From DASUMP01 sp036277635 (GTDB taxonomy: Bacteria; Actinomycetota; Acidimicrobiia; IMCC26256; PALSA-610), in assembly GCA_036277635.1 (NCBI GenBank), contig DASUMP010000188.1, positions 1 through 17,867 of the forward strand: DNA of 17,867 nt, in the 5' to 3' direction. A program made the translations under genes and the position numbers. The notes beneath the pieces were generated by a model. The model worked only from the letters and a program-made list of their open reading frames with translations, did not search any database and had not been told where the DNA came from. How positions within the stretch are numbered: position 1 is the first letter of the stretch; the number at the start of each line of letters is the position of its first letter. Positions 6,322 through 13,682 of the stretch are shown here, piece after piece.

Positions 6322-7302
6322 TCAGAGCACGTCGTGGCCGAGCGAAGGAAAGACTTTGCTCACCTTGCCGAGCAGGTACTCGCCGTAGGTGCCCTCGAAC
6401 GTCGTGGGGTCGACGTCGTCCCAGCGAGGCGCGCCCGGCGCGGCGGGCCCGGGTGCCGGGATCGGCTGGACGCGCGCGTCCCAGCCGGGGTCGAAGAAGA
6501 ACGGGAACGACAACCGGGAACGGTCGGCGGTGTTGCGCACGCGATGCGGTGTCGACCGGTAGCGGCCACCCGTCATCCGCTCGAGCATGTCGCCGAGGTT
6601 GCACACGAACGTGTGGGGGACCGGCGCGACGTCGACCCACCCGGTGCGGGCGTGCACCTGGAGGCCGCCGGTGTCGTCTTGGAGCAGGATCGTGAGCAGG
6701 CCGTAGTCGGTGTGCTCGCCGACGCTCCACGCGTCGTCGGTCGCGTCGAGGGGCGGGTAATGGAAGATGCGGAACAGGATCGTCGGATCTGCCGTGAGCT
6801 CGCGGGCGAACCAGTCGGCGTCGAGGTCGAGGGCGCGCGCGAACCCGCGCAGGAGCGCGTGACCGAGCGTGGTCATCGCGTGCAGATACTCGAGGACCGC
6901 GTCGCGCAGCTCGGGCGGTTCGGCCGGGAACAGGTTCGGACCGTGCAGCGGCACGCCGGCGCGCACGCGGGGATCGTCTGGGGCGAGCTCGGCGCCGAAG
7001 TACACGCCTTCCTTGCGATCGGGCCGACCCGACGTGAGCTCGCCGCCGACCGGGAACCAGCCGCGCCACGCGCGGCCGCCGTGCTCCATCGCGATCGTCG
7101 CTTTCTCCGACTCGGGGCGTGCGAAGAACTCGCGTGCCGCTGCGTCGAGGCGCGCGACGAGCGCGGGATCGACTCCGTGTCCGGCGACCAGGAAGAACCC
7201 GGTGTCGCGGCACGCCGCGTCGATCGTGGGCGCCACCGCGTCGGCGTCGTCGTCGGCGACCAACGGCCCGATGTCGACGATCGGGAGGGCCTCGGTGGTC
7301 AT
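6322..7302 (-). CDS. 2-oxoglutarate/Fe(II)-dependent dioxygenase, isopenicillin-N-synthase-like
   Basis: This 326-aa cytoplasmic enzyme should use Fe(II), O2 and usually 2-oxoglutarate to hydroxylate, desaturate or cyclise a small molecule. The substrate is unknown. The N-terminal DIOX_N part has PIVDIGPL and DTGFFLVAGHGVD. The jelly-roll core shows the metal triad His197 and Asp199 (EHTDYGLLT) and His253 (STPHRV). Arg263-Ser265 (RLSFPFFFDP) is the usual 2-oxoglutarate anchor. Length is normal for the family. I chose the ATG at 7302, just before PIVDIGPL; the frame extends to 7431 but that part is low-complexity basic sequence. The ribosome binding site is weak. The gene diverges from a crotonase/SDR pair, so it may act on a related lipid or terpenoid-type substrate, which is inference. 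Confidence 0.88.
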   Translation of the reverse strand: MTTEALPIVDIGPLVADDDADAVAPTIDAACRDTGFFLVAGHGVDPALVARLDAAAREFFARPESEKATIAMEHGGRAWRGWFPVGGELTSGRPDRKEGVYFGAELAPDDPRVRAGVPLHGPNLFPAEPPELRDAVLEYLHAMTTLGHALLRGFARALDLDADWFARELTADPTILFRIFHYPPLDATDDAWSVGEHTDYGLLTILLQDDTGGLQVHARTGWVDVAPVPHTFVCNLGDMLERMTGGRYRSTPHRVRNTADRSRLSFPFFFDPGWDARVQPIPAPGPAAPGAPRWDDVDPTTFEGTYGEYLLGKVSKVFPSLGHDVL

Positions 7303-7330
7303 CTCGTGCGCACGCTCCCTCGCGGTTCGC

Positions 7331-7359
7331 TTGCCCCTGCGGGTCGCGGCCTGGTAGCA
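7331..7359 (+). promoter_or_regulatory. Candidate promoter of the crotonase-SDR pair
   Basis: TTGCCC (7331-7336) and TAGCAG (7354-7359) are 17 bp apart, the optimal spacing. The -35 matches four of six consensus positions and the -10 about three. It lies about 75 bp upstream of the crotonase start, and its expected start point falls in the palindrome at 7364-7375. Confidence 0.35.
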
Positions 7360-7363
7360 GCGG

Positions 7364-7375
7364 GTCCCGCGGGAC
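7364..7375. promoter_or_regulatory. 12-bp palindrome in the oxygenase/crotonase divergent region
   Basis: GTCCCGCGGGAC is a perfect palindrome in the 131-bp gap between the divergent oxygenase and crotonase genes. It directly follows a candidate -10, the position of a repressor operator. In DNA this GC-rich, chance palindromes are not rare, so the regulatory role is tentative. Confidence 0.4.
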
Positions 7376-7433
7376 GCATCATGGCCCGGCCCGGAGCACC
7401 ATCGCGACGAGTCCCGCACGGAGGTCGGCACCG

Positions 7434-8213
7434 ATGACCGGACGCGTCCAGCTCGAGATCGACGGACCGATCGCGACCATCACGAACGACAACCCCGACA
7501 AGCACAACGCGTTCGACGACGACATGGACGCCCAGCTGTTCGACATCCTCGCCCAGCTCGCCGCCCGCGCCGACGTCCGTGCGGTGATCTGGCGGGGGGA
7601 GGGGAAGTCGTTCTCGTCGGGGCGCGACGTGGGGTCGATCGGCACGCTGCAGGTGCCGATGTCGCACCACGAGCTGATGCGGCGCGGCCATCGCGGCATC
7701 CAGCAGCTCTGGCAGATGGACGCGCCGGTGCTGGTGGCGTGCAAGGGCTGGGTCATGGGCGGATCCTTCCAACGGGCGCTGCTCTGCGACGTGCGGGTCG
7801 CGGCGGAAGGCACCCGGTTCCGGCTCCCCGAGGTCGGCTACGGCGTGATCCCCGACACCGGTGGCGTCGCGGTGCTGCACGAGATGTGCGGACACGGCGT
7901 CGTGAGCGACCTCGTGCTCACCGGTCGGATCATGTCGGCGGAGGAGGCGCTCGGGCACGGCATCGTCAGTCGGATCGTGCCGGCCGATGAACTCGACGAC
8001 ACGGTGCGCGAGATGGCCGAACAGATCGCGCAGGCACCCGCGGTGACCGTGAAGATGGCCCGCGAAGTGATCCGGCACCTGGCGGTTCCCGCGATCCGCG
8101 CCTCGATGGCCGACGAGATGATCTACCAGACGTTCATCAGCCGCAGCGACGACATCGCGGAGATGCGCGCCGCGCGCGCCGACGAGCGTCCGCCGCGCTA
8201 CACGGGGAGCTGA
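7434..8213 (+). CDS. Enoyl-CoA hydratase/isomerase (crotonase) family protein
   Basis: This 259-aa cytoplasmic enzyme has the crotonase fold, whose members act on acyl-CoA thioesters. Visible motifs are TNDNPDKHNAFDDDM, oxyanion-hole strand GKSFSSGRDVGSI (about residues 57-69), WVMGGSFQRALLCD (106-119) and RLPEVGYGVIPDTGG (130-144). By hand alignment to mammalian enoyl-CoA hydratase, the glutamate of PE is kept (Glu133), but the other catalytic glutamate aligns with Gln113. Simple hydration of 2-enoyl-CoA is therefore doubtful; isomerase, dehalogenase-like or other crotonase chemistry is possible. The ATG at 7434 has GGAGG about 9 nt upstream. The frame is open further upstream but encodes only arginine-rich sequence. 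The next gene begins 2 nt after the stop, forming an operon with the SDR. Confidence 0.88.
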   Translation: MTGRVQLEIDGPIATITNDNPDKHNAFDDDMDAQLFDILAQLAARADVRAVIWRGEGKSFSSGRDVGSIGTLQVPMSHHELMRRGHRGIQQLWQMDAPVLVACKGWVMGGSFQRALLCDVRVAAEGTRFRLPEVGYGVIPDTGGVAVLHEMCGHGVVSDLVLTGRIMSAEEALGHGIVSRIVPADELDDTVREMAEQIAQAPAVTVKMAREVIRHLAVPAIRASMADEMIYQTFISRSDDIAEMRAARADERPPRYTGS

Positions 8214-8215
8214 CG

Positions 8216-9097
8216 ATGAGCGACACGATCGGTCTGCCCGCGCCGCCGCCCCTCGGCGCGAGCGCGTTGCCGGCCGGCACCTACGACGGGGTCGCGGTCT
8301 TCGTGACCGGTGCCGGCACCGGGCTCGGCAAGGCGATCGCGCTCGAGTTCGCGCGCCTCGGCGCCGCGATCGTGATCGCGAGCCGCAAGCCCGAGCACCT
8401 CGACGCCGGCCGCGCCGCGATCGACGCGCTGGGGGGCCCGGTCGTCACCGTCGCGTGCGACATCCGCGAGCCCGAGCAGATCGCGAGCGCGTTCGACGCC
8501 GCCGAGGACGCGTTCGGGCTGCCCGGCGTGCTCGTGAACAACGCGGCCGCGAACTTCCCGGTCCCCGCCGAGGACATGTCGCCGAACGCGTGGCGCACGG
8601 TCGTCGACATCACGCTGAACGGCACCTACTTCTGCGCGCGCGAGTTCGGCCGGCGCCACCTCGCCGCCGGCACCCCGGGCTCGATCATCAACGTCGGCGC
8701 GTCGTACGCGTGGACCGGTGGACCCGGCTTCGCGCACTCCGCCGCCGCGAAGGCCGGCGTCAAGAACCTCACCGAGTCGCTCGCGGTGGAGTGGGGGCCG
8801 TACGGCATCCAGGTGAACGGGCTCGTCCCCGGGTTGTTCCCGCACGAGGACATGACCGACGACATCCAGGGCAACCTCGCCCGCACCCACGACAAGGACG
8901 CGTGCCAACCCGCGTTGCGGGTGGGTCAGCGCCAGGAGCTCGGATGGGCGGCGACGTTCCTCGCGTCGCCGTACGCGCGGTTCGTCTCCGGGCACACGCT
9001 CGTCGTCGACGGCGCGAACTGGCAGCGCCGCACGCTCACGAACCCTCCCGTCGTGACCGTGCGCGACCAGATGGGGAAGGGTCCGTTCGAGGCCTGA
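8216..9097 (+). CDS. SDR-family oxidoreductase, 2,4-dienoyl-CoA reductase-like
   Basis: This 293-aa soluble enzyme has a Rossmann fold: TGAGTGLG nucleotide loop (residues 31-38), SRK after the second strand (56-58, favouring NADPH), CDIRE (81-85) and NNAA (108-111). A long non-conserved N-terminus (25 residues) precedes the fold. In the active-site region, INVGASYAWTGGPGFAHSAA leads to Lys179, but the usual Tyr four residues earlier is Ser175. Loss of that Tyr is known in the mitochondrial and peroxisomal 2,4-dienoyl-CoA reductases, and the LAVEWGPYGIQVNGLVPG segment also resembles them. Reduction of a polyunsaturated acyl-CoA is the best guess. The gene starts 2 nt after the crotonase stop with GGGGAG upstream, so the two probably act on the same acyl-CoA pathway. 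Confidence 0.87.
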   Translation: MSDTIGLPAPPPLGASALPAGTYDGVAVFVTGAGTGLGKAIALEFARLGAAIVIASRKPEHLDAGRAAIDALGGPVVTVACDIREPEQIASAFDAAEDAFGLPGVLVNNAAANFPVPAEDMSPNAWRTVVDITLNGTYFCAREFGRRHLAAGTPGSIINVGASYAWTGGPGFAHSAAAKAGVKNLTESLAVEWGPYGIQVNGLVPGLFPHEDMTDDIQGNLARTHDKDACQPALRVGQRQELGWAATFLASPYARFVSGHTLVVDGANWQRRTLTNPPVVTVRDQMGKGPFEA

Positions 9098-9112
9098 CTC
9101 GGCGCCATGTGC

Positions 9113-9922
9113 CTACGGACGCGCGTGCACGGTGAGCCACACGTCGACGGTCGTGCGCAGGGAGCGCGCCGCCGCGGCGGCCTGCTGCTCGGGCCGGGCG
9201 TGCCACCAGTACGGCGTCATCTGCAACAGGTGCAGGACATCGGCCGGATCGTCCAGGTCGAGCTCGAAGCGAACCCGCTCGCGTCGCACCGGAGCGGGTT
9301 CCCCGTCGCCGCTGACGTGGGCCCGTTCGTCGTGCGGGCGCGGGTCGTCGTAGACGAGGGCGCGCACGCCCGCGAGGTGGTCGGGTCCCGGCGCGGCGAC
9401 CACCGCGACGCCGCGAGCGCGCAGCACGCGGAACAGCTCCGGGAAGTGGCGCGGCGCGAACACGCTCGTCACCACGTCGAGCGCCGCGTCGGCGAACGGC
9501 AACACGAAGCTCGACGCGACCGCGTAGCGGTGCTCGGGGTGCCGGCGCGCGGCGAGGCGGATCGCCGGCTTCGACACGTCGATGCCCCACCCGGCCGCGT
9601 CGCAGACGCTGGTGACGGCTGCGAGGTAGCTGCCCTCGCCGCACCCGGCGTCGAGCACGTGCGCGGGTCGCGCGTCGGCGACGAGTGACGCGACCGCGTC
9701 CATCAGCGGCCGGTAGTGCCCGCGATCGAAGAACGCCCGACGCGCGTGCACCATCTGCTCGTCGTCGCCCGCCGGCCGACTCCGGTGGCGGCCCGAGGGC
9801 ACGAGGTGCAGGTAGCCCTCACGCGCCCGGTCGAACCGGTGCCCCTGCGCGCACACGACGCCGGCGTCGTCGTCGAGCAGCGGTTCGTGGCAGTGCGGGC
9901 AACGGAACGTGACGTCTCGCAC
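9113..9922 (-). CDS. rlmA: 23S rRNA (guanine-N1)-methyltransferase, RlmA family
   Basis: This cytoplasmic enzyme should use S-adenosylmethionine to methylate N1 of a guanine in helix 35 of 23S rRNA (G745 in E. coli RlmA; G748 in the RlmA-II/TlrB subgroup). The N-terminus has a zinc site at Cys8, Cys11, Cys24 and His28, the same spacing as E. coli RlmA as I recall it. It is followed by DRAREGYLHLVPSGR and GDDEQMVHARRAFFDRGHY. The SAM site is VLDAGCGEGSYLA, with GIDVSKPAIRLAA and ASSFVLPFAD after it. LLQMTPYWW near the end is also family-typical. I chose the GTG at 9922, giving 269 aa, the E. coli length; TACCGT lies 7 nt upstream. The frame extends to 10045, overlapping the divergent gene. The TlrB subgroup gives macrolide resistance; subgroup is not decidable here. 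Confidence 0.9.
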   Translation of the reverse strand: MRDVTFRCPHCHEPLLDDDAGVVCAQGHRFDRAREGYLHLVPSGRHRSRPAGDDEQMVHARRAFFDRGHYRPLMDAVASLVADARPAHVLDAGCGEGSYLAAVTSVCDAAGWGIDVSKPAIRLAARRHPEHRYAVASSFVLPFADAALDVVTSVFAPRHFPELFRVLRARGVAVVAAPGPDHLAGVRALVYDDPRPHDERAHVSGDGEPAPVRRERVRFELDLDDPADVLHLLQMTPYWWHARPEQQAAAAARSLRTTVDVWLTVHARP

Positions 9923-9929
9923 GGCGCGC

Positions 9930-9935
9930 ACGGTA
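9930..9935 (-). promoter_or_regulatory. -10 element for a leaderless rlmA transcript
   Basis: Minus-strand TACCGT fits TANNNT and ends 7 nt before the GTG at 9922. No Shine-Dalgarno precedes that GTG. The geometry supports leaderless initiation and the 269-aa start. Confidence 0.42.
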
Positions 9936-9962
9936 CGGCACCCGTGCGACCCGATGCGGTCG

Positions 9963-9968
9963 TAGAGT
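9963..9968 (+). promoter_or_regulatory. -10 element for a leaderless sulfotransferase transcript
   Basis: TAGAGT fits TANNNT and ends 6 nt before the ATG at 9975, with no Shine-Dalgarno in between. Transcription is expected to begin at or next to the A of the start codon. Confidence 0.45.
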
Positions 9969-9974
9969 TCGCGC

Positions 9975-10586
9975 ATGACGATCCGAGTGGTCGGTGCCGG
10001 AGTCGGACGCACGGGCACGAACTCCCTGAAGGAAGCGCTCGTCACGCTCCTCGGTGAACCCTGCTACCACATGTCCGAGGTGTTCCAGCACCCCGAGCAC
10101 GTGCCCGTGTGGCACGAAGCGATGCTCGGCACGTCGGTCGACTACGACCGACTCTTCGAGGGGTACAGCGCCACCGTCGACTGGCCGGGTGCCGCGTTGT
10201 GGCGCGAGCTCGCCGCGGCCTATCCCGACGCGATCGTGCTGCTGTCGGTGCGCGACCCCGACGACTGGTGGCGCAGCGCGAGCAACACCATCTTCCAGGT
10301 GATGGACCGGGAGATGCCGCCCGAGATGGCGGGCTGGCGCGAGATGGTGATCGCGATGCTCGACCGCTTCACGTCACAGTGGCGCGACGAGCACGCGGCG
10401 AAGACCGCGTTCGTCCACCACAACGACCAGGTGCGCGCCGCGATCGCGCCCGAGCGGCTCGTCGAATGGCGACCCGGCGACGGGTGGGAACCGCTGTGCG
10501 GCGCGCTCGGAGTCGCGGTCCCGAGCGAACCGTTCCCCCACACGAACACCACCGCCGAGTTCCGTCAGATGGCGGGTCTCGACTGA
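9975..10586 (+). CDS. Sulfotransferase-family protein (Sulfotransfer_4 type)
   Basis: This 203-aa protein resembles the bacterial and eukaryotic Sulfotransfer_4 group, which has a PAPS-type nucleotide site. The N-terminal loop GAGVGRTGTNSLKEAL (residues 7-22) corresponds to the 5'-phosphosulfate loop. VLLSVRDPDDWWRSASN (about 89-105) corresponds to the 3'-phosphate-binding segment with its Arg and Ser. HTNTTAEFR near the end is common in the group. There is no signal peptide, so it acts in the cytosol. Many family members have no known acceptor, so the substrate is open. The downstream glycosyltransferase overlaps or nearly abuts it, and a sulfatase converges just beyond; this hints at sulfated glycans or lipids, which is inference. 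Confidence 0.82.
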   Translation: MTIRVVGAGVGRTGTNSLKEALVTLLGEPCYHMSEVFQHPEHVPVWHEAMLGTSVDYDRLFEGYSATVDWPGAALWRELAAAYPDAIVLLSVRDPDDWWRSASNTIFQVMDREMPPEMAGWREMVIAMLDRFTSQWRDEHAAKTAFVHHNDQVRAAIAPERLVEWRPGDGWEPLCGALGVAVPSEPFPHTNTTAEFRQMAGLD

Positions 10587-10627
10587 CGCCGCGAGCGCGT
10601 CACGCGATCGCGTACGGCGCGCTCGCG

Positions 10628-12130
10628 GTGGTCGCCGCCGCGCTGGTCGCCGCGACCGCGCGGGCGGGCCTCGAGGTCGGCCCCGACGGTGCCGAGTACC
10701 TCGGCGTCGCCGATCGCCTCGCCGACGGCCACGGGTTCACGCGCGCGTTCGGGTTGCCCGGGCGGCGCCTCGATCACTACGGCCCGCTGTATCCGGCGCT
10801 GCTCGCTCCCGGCGAGCTCGTCGGCCTCGGCGCTCGGACGCTCGCCTGGTGGCTGCACGTGGCGCTGTTCGCGCTCGATGCGGTCCTCGTCGGTGTCCTC
10901 ACCCAGCGACTGGCACGCGGTCGGGTGGTGCCCGGACTCGTCGCCGGCGCGCTCTTCGCGTGCACCGCGTCGCTGCTCGTCGTCTACTCGTCGGTGCTGT
11001 CGGAGCCCGTGTACCTCAGCCTCGAGCTCGCGTTCGTGTTCGCGCTCGTCGAACACCGACGAGCGCCGCGCCCGACGACCCTCGTCGGCGCCGCCGCGGC
11101 CGCCGGGATCGCGGTGCTCGCGCGCTTCGTCGGGTTCGCACTCATCGGCGCCGGCGTCGGCGTGCTGCTCGCCGACCGTTCGCGCGAGTGGCGGGCTCGC
11201 GTACGCGACGCGATCGGGTTCGGCGTCGTGGGATCCGTCCCGTTCGCGATCTGGACCGTCACCGCCCGCCTCGGGGGTGCGCACCCGACCGACCGTGCGC
11301 TCGAGTGGCATCCGATCACGGCCGCGCAGCTCGGCGAGGCGGTCCGATCGGTTGGCAGCCTCGTCGTGGGGCGCGAGGCATCCGACGACCTCCAGGTGCT
11401 CGGCGCGGTGTTCCTCGGCGTCGGTCTCGTCGCCGTGGCGCTCGCGTCGCGGCTGACGAGCGGTGTGTCCGCCGTGAGACATGGCGACGACGACTTCGCG
11501 CGACTGCGCGTCGTGCTCGCGACCACCGGCGCGACGCACCTCGTCGTGATCGCGCTCACGATGTGGTTCGCCGACCGGACCACGCCCGGGAGCCTGCGGA
11601 TCCTCTCGCCCGTCCTGATCTGCGCGCTGCCCCTCGTCGTCGGCGCCGCCGACGCGCTCGCCCGGCGCGCCCCGGCCGCGCGGCTCGCGATCGTCGGCGT
11701 GTTGCTCGTGGTGGGCGCGCTGCGCGTCGTCGACGTCGGGCGCACCGTCGACGCGCACGGCGCGTCGAGTCTGCGGTGGGCGGCACCGGTGTGGGAGCGG
11801 TCTCCGACCGTGCGCGCCGTCGAACGTCTCCCGGCAGACACCGTCATCTGGACGAACGCTCCCGATCTCGTCTGGTACCGCACCGATCGTGCGTCGTACC
11901 GCGTCACCTCCGTGCGCGTCACGGGGTACCGCGGCGGTGAACTCGTGGCCGACGCCGACGAGCGGCTCGCTCGCCTGCGCCGCTCCGTCGCGCACAACGA
12001 CGGGGTGGTCGTGCTGTTCGACGACCTCGAGTTCCGCAGCGCGCTCGCGTCGGTCGACGAGCTCGAGGCCGCCGGCTTCTCGGTCGCCGATCGCTACGAC
12101 GACGGGGTGGTGCTGCGGGCGGAGCCGTGA
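10628..12130 (+). CDS. GT-C-type membrane glycosyltransferase (ArnT/PMT-like)
   Basis: This is a polytopic membrane protein with about nine or ten hydrophobic segments, followed by a soluble C-terminal part from about WAAPVWERSPTVRAVERLPA. After the first helix comes a loop with GPDGAEYLGVADRLADGHGF, the acidic, Tyr-containing first loop typical of lipid-linked-sugar glycosyltransferases of the ArnT/GT39 type. HYGPLYPALLAP follows. The donor and acceptor are unknown. The start is uncertain: the first ATG/GTG/TTG in frame is the GTG at 10628, with no ribosome binding site, and it falls inside the first hydrophobic helix. The frame is open further upstream, where a CTG at 10583 overlaps the sulfotransferase stop. 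Translation is probably coupled to the sulfotransferase. The function label is moderately secure; the exact N-terminus is not. Confidence 0.75.
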   Translation: MVAAALVAATARAGLEVGPDGAEYLGVADRLADGHGFTRAFGLPGRRLDHYGPLYPALLAPGELVGLGARTLAWWLHVALFALDAVLVGVLTQRLARGRVVPGLVAGALFACTASLLVVYSSVLSEPVYLSLELAFVFALVEHRRAPRPTTLVGAAAAAGIAVLARFVGFALIGAGVGVLLADRSREWRARVRDAIGFGVVGSVPFAIWTVTARLGGAHPTDRALEWHPITAAQLGEAVRSVGSLVVGREASDDLQVLGAVFLGVGLVAVALASRLTSGVSAVRHGDDDFARLRVVLATTGATHLVVIALTMWFADRTTPGSLRILSPVLICALPLVVGAADALARRAPAARLAIVGVLLVVGALRVVDVGRTVDAHGASSLRWAAPVWERSPTVRAVERLPADTVIWTNAPDLVWYRTDRASYRVTSVRVTGYRGGELVADADERLARLRRSVAHNDGVVVLFDDLEFRSALASVDELEAAGFSVADRYDDGVVLRAEP

Positions 12131-12140
12131 CCCGGGCGAG

Positions 12141-13682
12141 TCAGACCGGCGCCGCGACGCCGCGTCGGATCCCGCGCGGCGGCAACGGGGGCGCGACCCG
12201 CTGCACCGTGGCCACGAGCTCGTCACGCCCGGCGCGCGCCGACGGCTCGTCCCAACGGTTCTCGCGCTGGAGCGGATCGTCGGCGAGGCGGTAGAGCTCA
12301 CCTTCGGTGCCGTCGTGCATGGTGCCCGGACCGTACGCGGTCACGAGCACGTCGTCGGCGACGATCGTGCGGGCGTGGACGCGATGGCCGCGCGGGTGGA
12401 TGCTGTCCCATTCCGTGACGACCGGCGCGTCGCGACGCGCGTCGGAATCGGTGAGCGGAAGGGCTCCTCCCTCCATCCACTCGGGGACGTCGACGTCCGC
12501 CGCCGCGCAGAACGTGGGAGCGAGGTCGACGAGGCTCACCGGGCTCGCGACACGCGCGGGCGCGACCTGTGCGCTGGGCGCCGGACGCCAGATGAGCGGG
12601 AGTCGCAGCAACGCGTCGACGTGGTACGGGCCCTTGAACAGCAGCCCGAAGTCGCCTTGGAGCTCGCCGTGGTCGGTGGTGAACACGACGTCGGTGTCGG
12701 CGTCCCAGCCGCGCGCCCGCACCGCGTCGAGCACGCGCCCGAGCGCCTCGTCGATCAGCTCGACCTCCACGTGCACGTTCGCGTTGACCTCGCGCACCTG
12801 ATCTGCGGTGAGCGTGGCCGGTACCCACGCGTCGGGCGCTTCGTAGTTGCTCACGACGTCGCCCTCGTACCACGCCGTCCAGTGCCGCGGCTTCGCGGCG
12901 AGGATCGCGGCGCGCTCGGCCGCGTCCTGCGGGTAGCCGGCGGGGAGATCGAGGTCGCGCCAGTCGACCCGCCCGCGCTCCGACGCCGGTGGGTCCCACG
13001 GGTGGTGCGGGTCGGGGAACGACACCCAACAGAACCAGTCGGCGTCGTCGGGGAGCGCGTCGAGCCACGCGATCGCGCGGTCGGCGACCCAATCGGTGTG
13101 GTACAGCTCGCGCGGGATCGGGTTCACCTTCACCTGCGGCGCGTCGGTGTCGCCGCCGCCCGCGGCGTTCACCTGCATGCCGGGCATCTCGATGACCGGG
13201 TAGTAGTCGCCGACGTGCGCCGCGTGCTCCTGCATCATCCAGCGGGCGTAGTGCGTGAGGCCGACGGCGCCGTGCGACGCGAGCTCGAGGTGGTCGAAGC
13301 CGCGGTGCGGTCCGTGCGCGCCGAACCGACCGAGCCGGTTCTCCTCGAAGCGCAGGAACGGATCGAGGTACGGCTCGAAGTGCGCCTTGCCGAACAGCGC
13401 GGTGCGGTATCCCGCCTCGTGCAGCACCTGGGCCACGCTCGGCGCGTCGGCGGGGAGCGGCACCCCGTTCATCCACACCCCGTGCGTGCTCACCCGCTGG
13501 CCGGTGATCATCGTGGCGCGCGACGGCATGCACACGACACTCGCAGGATGCGCTCGGTCGTACACGATGCCCGCAGTCGCGAGCGCGTCGATGACCGGGG
13601 TGCGAGCCACCGTGCCGCCGGTGCACCCGAGGCTGTCGTAGCGCTGCTGGTCGGTCGTCACGAACAGGATCTTGCGTCCCAT
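12141..13682 (-). CDS. Type I sulfatase (formylglycine-dependent, Cys type)
   Basis: This 513-aa hydrolase should remove sulfate from organic esters. The maturation motif CMPSR (Cys51 to Arg55), followed by ATMITGQ, fits the C-x-P-S-R pattern in which the cysteine becomes formylglycine by a separate maturation enzyme. Metal and active-site segments are VTTDQQRYDSLG (Asp11), FGKAHFEP, FPDPHHPWDPP and FTTDHGELQGDFGLLFKGPY. There is no signal peptide, so it seems cytosolic. The length is normal. The start ATG at 13682 shares one base with the stop of the SRPBCC gene (TGATG), with GGAAG upstream. It ends 10 bp from the convergent glycosyltransferase. A phosphonate monoester hydrolase of the same superfamily is an alternative. 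The substrate is unknown. Confidence 0.88.
   Translation of the reverse strand: MGRKILFVTTDQQRYDSLGCTGGTVARTPVIDALATAGIVYDRAHPASVVCMPSRATMITGQRVSTHGVWMNGVPLPADAPSVAQVLHEAGYRTALFGKAHFEPYLDPFLRFEENRLGRFGAHGPHRGFDHLELASHGAVGLTHYARWMMQEHAAHVGDYYPVIEMPGMQVNAAGGGDTDAPQVKVNPIPRELYHTDWVADRAIAWLDALPDDADWFCWVSFPDPHHPWDPPASERGRVDWRDLDLPAGYPQDAAERAAILAAKPRHWTAWYEGDVVSNYEAPDAWVPATLTADQVREVNANVHVEVELIDEALGRVLDAVRARGWDADTDVVFTTDHGELQGDFGLLFKGPYHVDALLRLPLIWRPAPSAQVAPARVASPVSLVDLAPTFCAAADVDVPEWMEGGALPLTDSDARRDAPVVTEWDSIHPRGHRVHARTIVADDVLVTAYGPGTMHDGTEGELYRLADDPLQRENRWDEPSARAGRDELVATVQRVAPPLPPRGIRRGVAAPV

Noticed and set aside
7303..7431. 43-residue N-terminal extension of the 2-oxoglutarate oxygenase
   Set aside because: It reads through the divergent control region and is basic low-complexity sequence; the conserved domain starts right after the ATG at 7302.
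9923..10045. Longer N-terminus for RlmA (up to 310 aa)
   Set aside because: It would overlap the sulfotransferase start, and the family zinc site normally begins within a few residues of the N-terminus.
12131..12140. Bidirectional terminator between glycosyltransferase and sulfatase
   Set aside because: The gap is 10 bp, with no stem-loop or T-run that I can identify.
10565..12301. Long minus-strand frame (578 aa) opposite the glycosyltransferase
   Set aside because: Arg/Glu/Asp-rich shadow with no domain; the plus strand encodes a coherent membrane protein.
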